A stretch of DNA of 43,235 nt from an uncultured Collinsella sp. Its GTDB lineage: Bacteria; Actinomycetota; Coriobacteriia; Coriobacteriales; Coriobacteriaceae. The notes under the pieces are model-generated. The model was not told where the DNA came from. It did no database searches and worked only from the letters and a program-made list of their open reading frames with translations. Where the stretch lies: NCBI GenBank assembly GCA_944321445.1, contig CALULJ010000018.1, positions 1-43,235 on the forward strand, given 5' to 3'. Every line of letters starts with the position of its first letter. Positions within the stretch are counted from its first letter, which is position 1. The position numbers were made by a program, and so were the translations under genes. Of this stretch, positions 35,354-43,235 are shown one piece after another.

Positions 35354-35974
35354 TTAGCCAAGAAAAAGCCCATTTGCCGCATCATAATTCGCCTGGTAAA
35401 GTCGTTCTCCATCTCGATACGTTACATACCATAGATCAAGGCTGCCATGCCCCGGCTCAAGATGGGGGCCTATATCATCGTTGTTGCATATCTCGCAGGG
35501 AAGAACAACGCTCGAGACATGATTACCTCGCTCAGCTTCGTTCTGTACAAAGGCGTTAACCTTGTCGACAATTCCCCCAATGTCCACAGATGAGACATCT
35601 GCCCCTCCGTCGGGGATGATGCGAATTGTAAGGTCGTACGTTGTGCTGATTGTCACCTCACTGCAGTAAGATGACGAACTCTTAAATAGCTTACCGACTG
35701 CATCCAAAATCGCACCCAATACCCGATCGGCAATGGAACTAATTATTGCCCCTGTAATTATCCCCCCGAGGGGATCATTGAAGAATTCCAGAGCGACTTG
35801 GACCAGCAATTCCGGACCAGCCGCAGGCGCTTTTCCGCCACGAGAAATTACATTGAACTCTGTTTCCAACTCCGAGCGCACGTATTTTTCAAGCTCATAG
35901 GTATATCCCGACCCAGAGATATCGAAGCGCACGAGGAGCTGTTGATCAATCTTTTCTTTATCTACTACACTCAT
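35354..35974 (-). CDS. Hypothetical protein with a glycine-rich hydrophobic helix
   Basis: 206 aa, not recognised. The N-terminus is MSVVDKEKIDQQLLVRFDIS. A hydrophobic, glycine-containing stretch in the middle (PLGGIITGAIISSIADRV and on to LGAILDAVGKLF) could form a membrane-inserting or packing helix. The C-terminal half is beta-rich, with a CEICNN pair of cysteines and a late LWYVTYRDGERLYQANYD. The ribosome binding site is weak (GAAGAT). GC is low compared with the core genes. It lies between ptuA and the 36077-37289 pair on the same strand; its role is unknown. Confidence 0.7.
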   Translation of the reverse strand: MSVVDKEKIDQQLLVRFDISGSGYTYELEKYVRSELETEFNVISRGGKAPAAGPELLVQVALEFFNDPLGGIITGAIISSIADRVLGAILDAVGKLFKSSSSYCSEVTISTTYDLTIRIIPDGGADVSSVDIGGIVDKVNAFVQNEAERGNHVSSVVLPCEICNNDDIGPHLEPGHGSLDLWYVTYRDGERLYQANYDAANGLFLG

Positions 35975-36076
35975 ATCTTCATCTATATTACAATATGCTA
36001 AATATAAACAGTAAAAAGCATATCCTCTCGTAAATACTATTCTACAAGCTCAGCAACGATCTCGAGCCCTTGGGAA

Positions 36077-36640
36077 TCATTCGCCCCTTACAACGTCATG
36101 AAGTCCATCGAGCTGCTTCTCGAGCCGCTCGACCCTCTTATTCAAATGCCCAAGCTTCCAAAGATAGGTTGCCAAACCAACAAAACCACCCAAACCGACG
36201 AATCCGACTATTGAAAAAACGATATCAGGCACGGAGCCGACGCATAGACGAATCGCAATCAAAGCGATGCAGACTATGGTTAGCAGAATTATCGGTATCG
36301 ATATTAACCAAAATGCCGCATCAGCGACTTCCCCGATTTTTTGATTTAATGCCGTATCAGCACTGACCTTTCGTTCAAGTGAAGTGATTCTATTATCTCC
36401 TTGAGTTGACCTTTCTGATAGCTTCTCAAATTCCGCCTCTAGTTCCTCTAGCTTTTCCTTTAGCGACAATACCTCATGGATCTGATAAGCGAGAAGCCTT
36501 TCCCGTTCCCCAACGTCCTTTAGATTCGACTGGTCAGCAAAGGTACTCGAAGATGATTCGGGAGGTTCATTGGAAGATGTAGAGCTGCTTAGATTATCTT
36601 GTCCTTGCCTCATAGACAGGAGATGATTAAGCGGATTCAT
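36077..36640 (-). CDS. Two-helix membrane protein flanked by coiled coils
   Basis: 187 aa from ATG 36640; an ATG at 36652 is also possible. A Ser-rich N-terminus is followed by a coiled coil (LSLKEKLEELEAEFEKLSER) and two membrane segments (about 107-134, FWLISIPIILLTIVCIALIA, and 139-163, DIVFSIVGFVGLGGFVGLA). A short C-terminal coiled coil ends it (LNKRVERLEKQLDGLHD). It overlaps the 3' end of the upstream gene by 14 bp, so the two are co-translated. This layout is common for membrane effectors in defence pairs, but no known family is recognised. Confidence 0.72.
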   Translation of the reverse strand: MNPLNHLLSMRQGQDNLSSSTSSNEPPESSSSTFADQSNLKDVGERERLLAYQIHEVLSLKEKLEELEAEFEKLSERSTQGDNRITSLERKVSADTALNQKIGEVADAAFWLISIPIILLTIVCIALIAIRLCVGSVPDIVFSIVGFVGLGGFVGLATYLWKLGHLNKRVERLEKQLDGLHDVVRGE

Positions 36641-37289
36641 TGTTCTCGACATTCCCAACCGCTATTCTCGCCATTTCCAACACGTCATCGATGTGTTTAT
36701 CTTCAATTTGGAGGAGCGTCTGGTCAGTGTTTATGTCTAACGTTTCTACGATTCCTGGCAGAGCAATTGAACCCATAGTAATATTGCCCATACTTACAGT
36801 ACGCAACTTGTTAAATCGAATGTCTTGGTATATTGGCTCATTAACACGAAAAGACAGCTCATTGCAGCTATCGGAAAAGCTTCGAGAAAAATACCTTTTC
36901 TGAATCTCGCATATTGGATTGTCGCTCCGTTCAAAAAAAGATAGAGTGCAGCCAAATCGAGCTAGGTGCCCTCCAACTTGGTTACTAATAACGGCCCTCA
37001 GCTGATCAATCAACGCTTTGGTTCTTGTCCAATCGAGTTTTATGGAAGCACCATCACTATTGCAATACAAATCCAGTCTTCCCCGCGAAAGGGAAACCCT
37101 AACAGCTCCTGATGATGACTTCAGATTTCCTATCGGCATTTCGCGAGGGGCTTCCGGAGGTAGGGGCAGTAAAGTTGCCTCACCATTAAAAGTATTGTAC
37201 ATATCATGTTGTAATGTCGCAAATAAGAACGATGGACTCTCAAGGTCATCCATAAAGAAAAACGCACATTGAACAGCACTTAGTATCAT
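36627..37289 (-). CDS. Hypothetical soluble protein, first gene of a low-GC pair
   Basis: 220 aa (MILSAVQCAFFFMDDLESPS), after a strong AAAGGAGTAGTGA. The middle has MPIGNLKSSSGAVRVSLSRG and WTRTKALIDQLRAVISNQVG, and the C-terminus has TLDINTDQTLLQIEDKHID. The beta-rich ordering is faintly reminiscent of TIGR04255-type proteins, which are sporadic in islands, but I would not assign it. It is followed by an overlapping gene for a two-helix membrane protein, suggesting a sensor-effector pair. AT-rich upstream DNA contains TGCTATTAA as a possible extended -10. Confidence 0.7.
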   Translation of the reverse strand: MILSAVQCAFFFMDDLESPSFLFATLQHDMYNTFNGEATLLPLPPEAPREMPIGNLKSSSGAVRVSLSRGRLDLYCNSDGASIKLDWTRTKALIDQLRAVISNQVGGHLARFGCTLSFFERSDNPICEIQKRYFSRSFSDSCNELSFRVNEPIYQDIRFNKLRTVSMGNITMGSIALPGIVETLDINTDQTLLQIEDKHIDDVLEMARIAVGNVENNESA

Positions 37290-37420
37290 TCACTACTCCT
37301 TTATATTAATAGCATATAAATCATTAATAATTGGATAGCTCTTGGCATCATTCCGACGAGAGGTAGTAGGGCTACCATATTCGCTCTTTTAGCAAGATGG
37401 GACCAACGCGTTTTTTGCCA

Positions 37421-37801
37421 TCAGTCCCTCCTGAACAGGTCGCGGGTGTAGACCTTGCCCGCCACGTCGGCGAGGTCGTCGCTCCAGCGGTTGGCGACGA
37501 TGAGGTCGCATCTCGACTTGAAGGAGGCGAGGTCGCGCGTGACCTCGCTCCCGAAGAACTCCGGGGCATCGAGTGTGGGCTCGTAGACCACCACCGGCAC
37601 GCCCTTGGCCTTCACGCGGTTCATGATGCCCTGCACGCTGGAGGCGCGGAAGTTGTCCGATCCGCTCTTCATGGTGAGACGGTAGATGCCCACGGTGGGG
37701 GCGGCGACGCCGGAGTACACCGGGTCGTTTATCAAAGCCTCTGGGGATAGTTGCCGCATCCATCGTGCACCGACTCGACTCTCAGTTGCAACATCAAGCA
37801 C
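37421..37801 (-). pseudogene. C-terminal fragment of UDP-glucose 6-dehydrogenase
   Basis: The readable part ([54 protein letters not shown]) is the C-terminal NAD-binding-like domain of UDP-glucose/GDP-mannose dehydrogenases. The N-terminal Rossmann domain and the catalytic Cys region are missing. About 20 residues at the start ([20 protein letters not shown]) do not belong to the family, so the homology begins near 37740. It is a remnant, high in GC like rmlB, next to low-GC genes. It probably belonged to the polysaccharide locus. Confidence 0.85.
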
Positions 37802-38008
37802 GGCAATGCCATAACCTCAAAGGTCTCAACATGCGCGATTGCCTCCGTAAGCCTTGAGGCATAATAAGATAAAAACTTCTTAAGGGTGCTGCGTCGTCAC
37901 AGTTCGATTCGCATGCCGTAGATTTTCCCCAAGAGCTCTACGCTGCGCCCGCATGACAAGCCAGCACCCACCTTGCGGACAATCTTCTCTCAGGTGCCCT
38001 TCTTCCGT

Positions 38009-39004
38009 CTACTCTGACATTCTCTCAATCTTCTGAATGCGTACCCCGACGAGCTTTTCGCAGGACCTATGTCCGGCGCGGGTAGTTATTTGTCTCTCAG
38101 CATCAACTACAACCCTATCGCCAGTATGGAGTCCATAAATCTGCTCGAACGGAATATCCCCAATGAGAAGCGTGGTCTCCTTCGAACCGCCTTCGCCCAA
38201 ATCCTCCCTAATGCGCAAACGGTCCTTATCGGAAGTCGTCACCGTCACCAAAATCCCCTCGATGTGAACAGGCTCAGTATGAATATCGGACTCTTTGATC
38301 ACATCGGAAACAAACTTGGCAAAGGAATGACTTACACGGATCTCGTTTCTCTCCCCCGACGGTTCCTCCCAGCGGAAGTCAACATCCATTTCATTGCGGT
38401 CGAGCACATCGCACAAACCCTGCACACTGGAAGCAACGCGCGGACCTAGATCCTCAAGGCGTTCAATGAACTTATCCTGCTCAATCTGTTCAACGGAAAG
38501 GACGCCCATGAGCCTCGAGAGCTCGGCAAACGCGCTGTCAGCCAAAGGCTTCGCGCCAATTTCTTTTTCAACGTCAAATAGGGCCTCGCCGTTTGGATAC
38601 AGGTCCTCGAGCCTTGGAGTTGAGGGGGCGATTTCGAGAATAACTGAACCGGGAAAGGGTGAAGCGACCAATGAAAGCTTGGTTTTATTGATCACAGAGT
38701 CGGGAATTTGGCCGGAAAGAGCCTTAAAACCTTCGAGAGAAGCGCCTATGGAGTCGAACGCTGACTGCAAAGTCATCATGAATTCGCCTATTCCGCGCAG
38801 AGGCGCGGAATGACCGATAACAGAAGGTCCGGTCACATGGACCAAAGCCGAGGATTCCGCGCTGTGCTTTAAAACCGTTTGGTTAATAAAACCCCGAACG
38901 CTGGAAGAGGACAGCTCGTTTAAGTCACCTGGAAGATTGTAATCTTCATCCTCGAGAAAACCAGCGGTAGCGAGCAGTGCCCTTATATCAGCCGGCAAAT
39001 CCAT
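38009..39004 (-). CDS. Hypothetical protein partnered with a nucleotidyltransferase-like protein
   Basis: 331 aa, not recognised (MDLPADIRALLATAGFLEDE). The middle is helical (GIGEFMMTLQSAFDSIGASL, LADSAFAELSRLMGVL). The C-terminal third is beta-rich (VHIEGILVTVTTSDKDRLRI, then LHTGDRVVVDAERQITTRA). A strong GGAGGTGACGATAG site precedes the ATG, inside the end of the upstream gene, with a 17-bp overlap. The pair has the form of a two-component toxin-antitoxin or defence module, in which this would be the larger partner. Function unknown. Confidence 0.75.
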   Translation of the reverse strand: MDLPADIRALLATAGFLEDEDYNLPGDLNELSSSSVRGFINQTVLKHSAESSALVHVTGPSVIGHSAPLRGIGEFMMTLQSAFDSIGASLEGFKALSGQIPDSVINKTKLSLVASPFPGSVILEIAPSTPRLEDLYPNGEALFDVEKEIGAKPLADSAFAELSRLMGVLSVEQIEQDKFIERLEDLGPRVASSVQGLCDVLDRNEMDVDFRWEEPSGERNEIRVSHSFAKFVSDVIKESDIHTEPVHIEGILVTVTTSDKDRLRIREDLGEGGSKETTLLIGDIPFEQIYGLHTGDRVVVDAERQITTRAGHRSCEKLVGVRIQKIERMSE

Positions 39005-39524
39005 CTATCGTCACCTCCAAATAACCCGCTGCAGGATAAAGCCACCGTGAATCATCTCCATCAAAACGAGCCTTCGACCAAAACTGATCCCAATATCCTC
39101 GTGAAGACGTGTAGCCGAAAACACCGGCATCATCAGTCTCGGTCGGCGGAACAACGAGGAGATAACCATCGACAAGCTCATTCAGCCGAGGAACGCCTGC
39201 GATACGACGGGCCAACACGTTGGCCACATATCCACCCTCTTGGCTTAGATTAGCGAACATCTCTTGTTTTATAAGAAAAAGAACGTCAATATCATGCGGC
39301 TGCCTCTCGCTCGTAATGAAGCTCCCACTTATCCAGACCTCGGCAACACCGCCAATAGTAAATCGAACTGACTCGAGAACCAGCAGAAAAGCTTGCCAGA
39401 TTGCCTTCCGGTTCTCATCGTTGTCGGGCACAAATCTCTCATGCACTTCGTCCAGTGTGCAAGAATACCGCCCAAGAGGAAGCACATTTCTCTTGGCACC
39501 GCAATCAAGAAAGTCCGGAATCAT
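38988..39524 (-). CDS. Nucleotidyltransferase-fold protein (DUF6932-like)
   Basis: 178 aa. MIPDFLDCGAKRNVLPLGRY and the motif EVWISGSFITSE, then HDIDVLFLI, form the G-S...D-x-D active site of polymerase-beta-type nucleotidyltransferases. The N-terminal LPLGRYSCTLDEVHERF matches the style of DUF6932 proteins. Such minimal nucleotidyltransferases often act as antitoxins or modify a partner by AMP transfer. It is directly upstream of, and overlaps, the 331-aa gene, which may be its target. It is transcribed away from the polysaccharide genes' 3' end. Confidence 0.8.
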   Translation of the reverse strand: MIPDFLDCGAKRNVLPLGRYSCTLDEVHERFVPDNDENRKAIWQAFLLVLESVRFTIGGVAEVWISGSFITSERQPHDIDVLFLIKQEMFANLSQEGGYVANVLARRIAGVPRLNELVDGYLLVVPPTETDDAGVFGYTSSRGYWDQFWSKARFDGDDSRWLYPAAGYLEVTIDGFAG

Positions 39525-39534
39525 TTAGGGAACC

Positions 39535-40644
39535 CTATCTTAAATCGCCGTCAAGGATATCGGCGATACGCTCGCTCGCGTGGCCGTCACCGTAGGGGTT
39601 CGAAGCATGGGACATGGCCTCGTACTCGGCGGGGTCGTCGAGCAGCCGCGAGAACTCGCGATAGATCATCTCTTCCTCGGTGCCCACGAGCCTGAGCGTA
39701 CCGGCAGCCACGCCCTCGGGGCGCTCCGTGGTGTCGCGCATGACGAGGACGGGCTTGCCCAGGGAGGGTGCCTCCTCCTGGATGCCGCCAGAGTCGGTGA
39801 GGATAAGGTACGAGCGAGCCATGAAGTTGTGGAAGTCCACAACCCCGAGCGGGTCAATGATGCGCAGGCGATCGAAGCCGTCGAGCTCCGCGTGAGCGGC
39901 CTTCCGGACCTGAGGGTTCATATGGATCGGGTAGATAGCCTTGGTACCCGGGCGCTCCTCCATGACGCGGCGGATGGCGCGGAACATGCGGTGCATGGGC
40001 TCGCCCAGGTTCTCACGGCGGTGCGCCGTGATGAGGATGAGGCGGGAGCCCTCCGCCCAGTCGAGTTCCGGATTGGAGTAGTCGTCCCGCACCGTGTGGC
40101 GCAACGCGTCGATGCCGGTGTTGCCGGTAACGAAGATGCGGTCGGCGGGCTTGGATTCATCAAGAAGGTTCTGTCTGGACGTCTCCGTCGGGGCGAAGTA
40201 CCACCGGCTGATCACGTCCACCGCCTGGCGGTTGAACTCCTCCGGCCATGGGGAGTAGAGGTTGCGGGTACGGAGCCCCGCCTCGACGTGTCCCACGGGT
40301 ATCTGAAGGTAGAACGCCGCTAGCGCCGCCGCGAAGGACGTCGTGGTGTCGCCGTGGACGAGCACGGCGTCTGGATGCTCTGTCTCCAGCACGTCCTTAA
40401 TCTTGAGCAGCACGTCGCTCGTGATGTCGAAGAGCGTCTGCCCGGGCTTCATGACTTGGAGATCATAGTCTGGATTAACGTCAAAGACCTTGAGCACCTG
40501 ATCGAGCATCTCGCGGTGCTGGCCCGTCGCGCACACGACCGTCTCGAACTCGTCGGGACGGGACTTCAGCCCGTTCACGAGCGGGCACATCTTGATGGCC
40601 TCCGGACGCGTCCCGAAGACAAGAAGTATTTTCTTGCAAGGCAT
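39535..40644 (-). CDS. wecB: UDP-N-acetylglucosamine 2-epimerase (non-hydrolysing)
   Basis: 369 aa from ATG 40644 (MPCKKILLVFGTRPEAIKMC), after TAGGAGCACTA. It interconverts UDP-GlcNAc and UDP-ManNAc for surface polymers. The GT-B-like fold shows FGTRPEAIKM, VHGDTTTSFAAALAAFY, VGHVEAGLRT, the RRENLGEP loop and LTDSGGIQEEAPSLGKPVLV. It is 82 bp after rmlA on the same strand. Together with rmlA and wzx it forms the visible part of a capsule/exopolysaccharide operon. Confidence 0.96.
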   Translation of the reverse strand: MPCKKILLVFGTRPEAIKMCPLVNGLKSRPDEFETVVCATGQHREMLDQVLKVFDVNPDYDLQVMKPGQTLFDITSDVLLKIKDVLETEHPDAVLVHGDTTTSFAAALAAFYLQIPVGHVEAGLRTRNLYSPWPEEFNRQAVDVISRWYFAPTETSRQNLLDESKPADRIFVTGNTGIDALRHTVRDDYSNPELDWAEGSRLILITAHRRENLGEPMHRMFRAIRRVMEERPGTKAIYPIHMNPQVRKAAHAELDGFDRLRIIDPLGVVDFHNFMARSYLILTDSGGIQEEAPSLGKPVLVMRDTTERPEGVAAGTLRLVGTEEEMIYREFSRLLDDPAEYEAMSHASNPYGDGHASERIADILDGDLR

Positions 40645-40726
40645 TAGTGCTCCTAATTCTCTTCTCAAAGAACTTGACAGGAAAAACTAATATGGGAAAC
40701 TTCGGCTAAAGAGAGGACGTCACTCG

Positions 40727-41629
40727 TTATCCCCGTGCCGTCCCAGCTCGCTCCGCCTCGTCGGCGATGGCGATGAGGTACCTCCCGTAGTCGGTCTTGG
40801 CCATCGACTCACCGAGCGCACGGAGCTCCGCAGCGCCGATGAAGCCTCGGCGGAAGGCGACCTCCTCGATGGCGGCCACGTAGTACCCCTGACGCGATTG
40901 CACGGCCTCAACGTACTCAGCCGCTTGCAACAATCCGCTTGGAGTACCAGTATCCAGCCACGCCATGCCGCGGCCCATAAGCTCCACGGAAAGTTCTCCA
41001 TGACATAAATAAGCGTTATTCACGCTCGTAATCTCAAGCTCACCTCGTGAGCTAGGCTTAACCAACCTAGCAATGGAAGTGGCTTTCCCATCGTAGAAAT
41101 AAAGGCCTGGTACTGCATAATTCGATTTTGGTTGCTCGGGTTTTTCCTCGATAGAGACGACCTTCCCATGCTCATCGAACTCGACTACGCCGAATGCGCG
41201 CGGGTCGCGCACCGGATAGCCAAATACAACGGCGCCACCATCGCGTTCGACTCTCTCCCGTGCTCGCCCAAGCACGTAAGAGAGAGACTGGCCATGAAAC
41301 ACGTTGTCTCCAAGCACAAGCGCACAGGGCTCGTCGCCGAGGAATTCCTCGCCTATCACGAGAGCATCGGCGAGACCGCGAGGCTTGGATTGTTCAACGT
41401 ACTCAATTTCCATGCCCAAGTTCGATCCATCACCCAGCAAATCCCGATAACGAGACAAATCCCTAGGCGTAGATATGACAAGCACCTCGCGTATTCCCGC
41501 GAGCATGAGAACCGAGAGCGGGTAATAGACAAGCGGCTTATCGTAGACAGGAAGTAGCTGTTTACTCACTGCTCGAGTTATGGGATAGAGACGAGTCCCC
41601 GATCCGCCTGCGAGGAGTATGCCTTTCAT
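40727..41629 (-). CDS. rmlA: Glucose-1-phosphate thymidylyltransferase
   Basis: 300 aa, usual length. It makes dTDP-glucose from dTTP and glucose-1-phosphate. The nucleotide-binding N-terminus MKGILLAGGSGTRLYPITRA, the KQLLPVYDKPLVYYPLSVLM segment, LVLGDNVFHGQSL and the LDTGTPSGLLQAAEYVEA end are diagnostic. AGGAGGTGGAGAA lies before the ATG. Its product is the substrate of the RmlB encoded 18 kb away. No rmlC or rmlD is nearby, so the rhamnose branch is split or incomplete in this window. Confidence 0.97.
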   Translation of the reverse strand: MKGILLAGGSGTRLYPITRAVSKQLLPVYDKPLVYYPLSVLMLAGIREVLVISTPRDLSRYRDLLGDGSNLGMEIEYVEQSKPRGLADALVIGEEFLGDEPCALVLGDNVFHGQSLSYVLGRARERVERDGGAVVFGYPVRDPRAFGVVEFDEHGKVVSIEEKPEQPKSNYAVPGLYFYDGKATSIARLVKPSSRGELEITSVNNAYLCHGELSVELMGRGMAWLDTGTPSGLLQAAEYVEAVQSRQGYYVAAIEEVAFRRGFIGAAELRALGESMAKTDYGRYLIAIADEAERAGTARG

Positions 41630-42054
41630 TTCTCCACCTCCTAATCAATCCATCTTTCGATACGTGTTCTTTCGGGAGAATTGAGCGTCGGTTGCCGCAA
41701 CGCCCGTCCACCGCGCTCATAGTGCTGAAGATCAGAAATAACGGAGCGGCAGCGAGCCCATAGAACCGCGAAAGGTGCTCAACTGAAATCAAAGAATTCA
41801 AGAGTCCTACTCAAAAACTTTTCTGCTCAAAAACTTTTTGATAAATGCAAAAAACTGAACGCTAGCCGTCAGACCCAACGCAAAGCGTTGCTGACCCAAC
41901 TTCCATAACATCGAAAAACTAGGAGAAGGCAGCATCACAAAGACAAATTACCTACCGAAATTAAGCCGCCATGCTAGCTTTCAAAATACTAAAGCCCAAA
42001 AGTAACTGCAAAATCCAAAGAGAACTGAATCGGGTCGATTATGCGCGCATCGGC
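41630..42054. other. Gap between rmlA and the acetyltransferase gene
   Basis: 425 bp, AT-richer than its neighbours. A direct repeat CTCAAAAACTTTT occurs twice around 41812-41840. No protein-like ORF or tRNA is seen; it probably holds the rmlA promoter. Confidence 0.4.
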
Positions 42055-42603
42055 TCAGTTATCTTTCAGTTCAATCATATACCATGCCAAATTACTTTTT
42101 TTATCCTGGTGATATATCCTTGCAGGATAAGATACCTCATTCTGCAGATTAAACCCCATTTTTTCGTAAAATGCGCGAGCTCTACCGTTTTCTCTCAGCA
42201 CATTGAGATAGATCGCGTTTAAATTCATGCGCTCCCGCGCCAGTCTAAACAAATCCCGAGTCGCATTCGCGGCAGCGCCCGTACCATGCGATGACAATCT
42301 CATCGCAATGGCATACTCAGCCGATTTCGACATGTAATCGATGTTCTTCAGGCTGATTGTTCCCAGGTAGCCACCAGTACCGTCATCCACTGCGAGATGG
42401 AAAGAAGTCACATCCGACCAGCTCTCACGTATGAAACCCAGAGCCTCGTCCTCGTCCATTGACGAAAAATCACGAACAAACCACCTATTTACACTGGGGT
42501 CATGCATCCATTCGAGCATCTCCCGATTGTCCGATTCTGCCAGTGAGCGCAAACATCCAAATTTGAAGTCCTTTCCAAGCGGCGCAAACGTATCCCATGC
42601 CAT
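42055..42603 (-). CDS. GNAT-family N-acetyltransferase
   Basis: 182 aa from ATG 42603, after AAAGGATGACTTC. The GNAT fold shows LRSLAESDNREMLEWMHDPS, GYLGTISLKNIDYMSKSAEY, AYAIAM-like core strands, an acetyl-CoA loop region (HGTGAAANATRDLFRLARE) and the C-terminal LRENGRARAFYEKMGF. It resembles the RimJ/RimL or sugar-amine subgroup. It lies 4 bp after the flippase stop codon, so it probably acetylates a nucleotide-linked amino sugar for the polymer, though this is inference. Confidence 0.9.
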   Translation of the reverse strand: MAWDTFAPLGKDFKFGCLRSLAESDNREMLEWMHDPSVNRWFVRDFSSMDEDEALGFIRESWSDVTSFHLAVDDGTGGYLGTISLKNIDYMSKSAEYAIAMRLSSHGTGAAANATRDLFRLARERMNLNAIYLNVLRENGRARAFYEKMGFNLQNEVSYPARIYHQDKKSNLAWYMIELKDN

Positions 42604-42607
42604 GAAG

Positions 42608-43235
42608 TCATCCTTTCTTTTCGATTGCGGAGCGCACAAGACGCATGACCTCGTCGCGGTAGAGCAGCAAAACCAGCAACACCAGTGCAACCCAAGCCAA
42701 TGCCATGCCGAATAAGCTTCCCTGCAGTGCAGTTCTGCAAAAGCCGTAGAAGCCAGCAAACGCTATTGTCACCACGGAAAACCTCATATGAACCGCAATT
42801 AGACCACGCCGAAAGAGAACGGCGAGCAGGAGCACATTAGCAGCAAGGTATCCTGCAAGCGTCGCCACCGCCGCCCCCTCGACCCCGAGGGGCCCTACCA
42901 GCAACGTGCACGCGACGACGTTGACCGCACCGGCCGCCGCGAGAATCACGAGAGACGGCCACGTCCTCTTAACAACGAGAAGCTGATTCACCGCCACCTG
43001 ATAGAGCATTAGAAGCAGCGGAGCGAGGAACAGCAGTGGGACCGAGGACGCGCCGCCGGCGTACACAGAAGGGTAGAACGCGGAAAAGATGGGTCCAGCA
43101 AGAACGGTGACGGCTGCCGCAGCGAGGAGCGATACCGAACCGAGCCCCTCGTAAATCCGGGAGGTGAGCTCCACCTGATCGCCGTCGCGCACAGTGGAGA
43201 AAGCGCAGAACTGCCACCCCTGCGCGCACGCCGCG
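42608..43235 (-). CDS. Polysaccharide flippase (Wzx/MATE-type), C-terminal part
   Basis: The frame is open to the window edge, so the N-terminus is outside. About 208 codons are visible, with six or so membrane segments. The upstream residues (AQGWQFCAFSTVRDGD) and GLGSVSLLAAAAVTVLAGPI are typical of Wzx-like lipid-linked oligosaccharide flippases. VGPLGVEGAAVATLAGYLAA is the MATE/MOP superfamily turn. It exports the repeat unit built with WecB and RmlA products. Confidence 0.9.
   Translation of the reverse strand, partial: AACAQGWQFCAFSTVRDGDQVELTSRIYEGLGSVSLLAAAAVTVLAGPIFSAFYPSVYAGGASSVPLLFLAPLLLMLYQVAVNQLLVVKRTWPSLVILAAAGAVNVVACTLLVGPLGVEGAAVATLAGYLAANVLLLAVLFRRGLIAVHMRFSVVTIAFAGFYGFCRTALQGSLFGMALAWVALVLLVLLLYRDEVMRLVRSAIEKKG

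Overview
The window reads as chromosomal DNA of a high-GC gut anaerobe of the class Coriobacteriia, most like Collinsella. The reasons are the GC-rich housekeeping genes, a Phe T-box leader on pheS, SOS and -10/-35 signals of Gram-positive type, and many dispersed intergenic palindromes. This placement is inference; no 16S rRNA or database match was available. No tRNA, rRNA, CRISPR array, integrase, transposase or phage structural gene was recognised.

Layout. 1-3.8 kb: a LacI-type regulator divergent from a DapA-family aldolase and an Nramp-superfamily transporter, with a GCAAACGTTTGC operator at the promoter. 4.2-9.6 kb: MFS transporter, pyruvate kinase, a DUF559-like protein and a zinc-dependent phospholipase C-like protein. 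9.7-13.8 kb: pheS-pheT behind a T-box. 14.0-20.8 kb: M32 carboxypeptidase, SPFH protein, DUF4012 membrane protein and glmM. 21.3-23.7 kb: an orphan rmlB and a pRiA4b ORF-3-like gene. 23.7-39.5 kb: an accessory, defence-like island of mixed and locally low GC. It holds a 26-residue hydrophobic peptide under a perfect LexA box, an Mrr_N/transmembrane/Cys-rich fusion, an AAA_14-DUF4143 ATPase, an AlbA_2 protein, a DUF3800 pair, a Septu-type ptuAB pair with an extra Cys-cluster AAA ATPase, an unrecognised three-gene low-GC group, a truncated UDP-glucose dehydrogenase and a nucleotidyltransferase-like pair. 39.5-43.2 kb: surface polysaccharide genes (wecB, rmlA, a GNAT acetyltransferase and the end of a Wzx flippase).

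How the genes fit together. The LacI regulator probably controls uptake and cleavage of a small carboxylate or sugar acid. The T-box adjusts phenylalanyl-tRNA synthetase to charged tRNA-Phe. WecB, RmlA and the orphan RmlB supply nucleotide sugars for an envelope polymer exported by Wzx. The ugd fragment sits between the accessory genes and the polysaccharide genes, which suggests the island grew inside a polysaccharide locus.

The most novel candidate is at 23.86-24.17 kb. It combines an SOS box over a promoter, a possibly sequestered ribosome binding site, a TisB-sized membrane peptide, a long downstream hairpin and a possible antisense promoter, so it looks like an SOS-induced type I toxin locus. 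Several families of large intergenic palindromes recur through the window and are listed separately.
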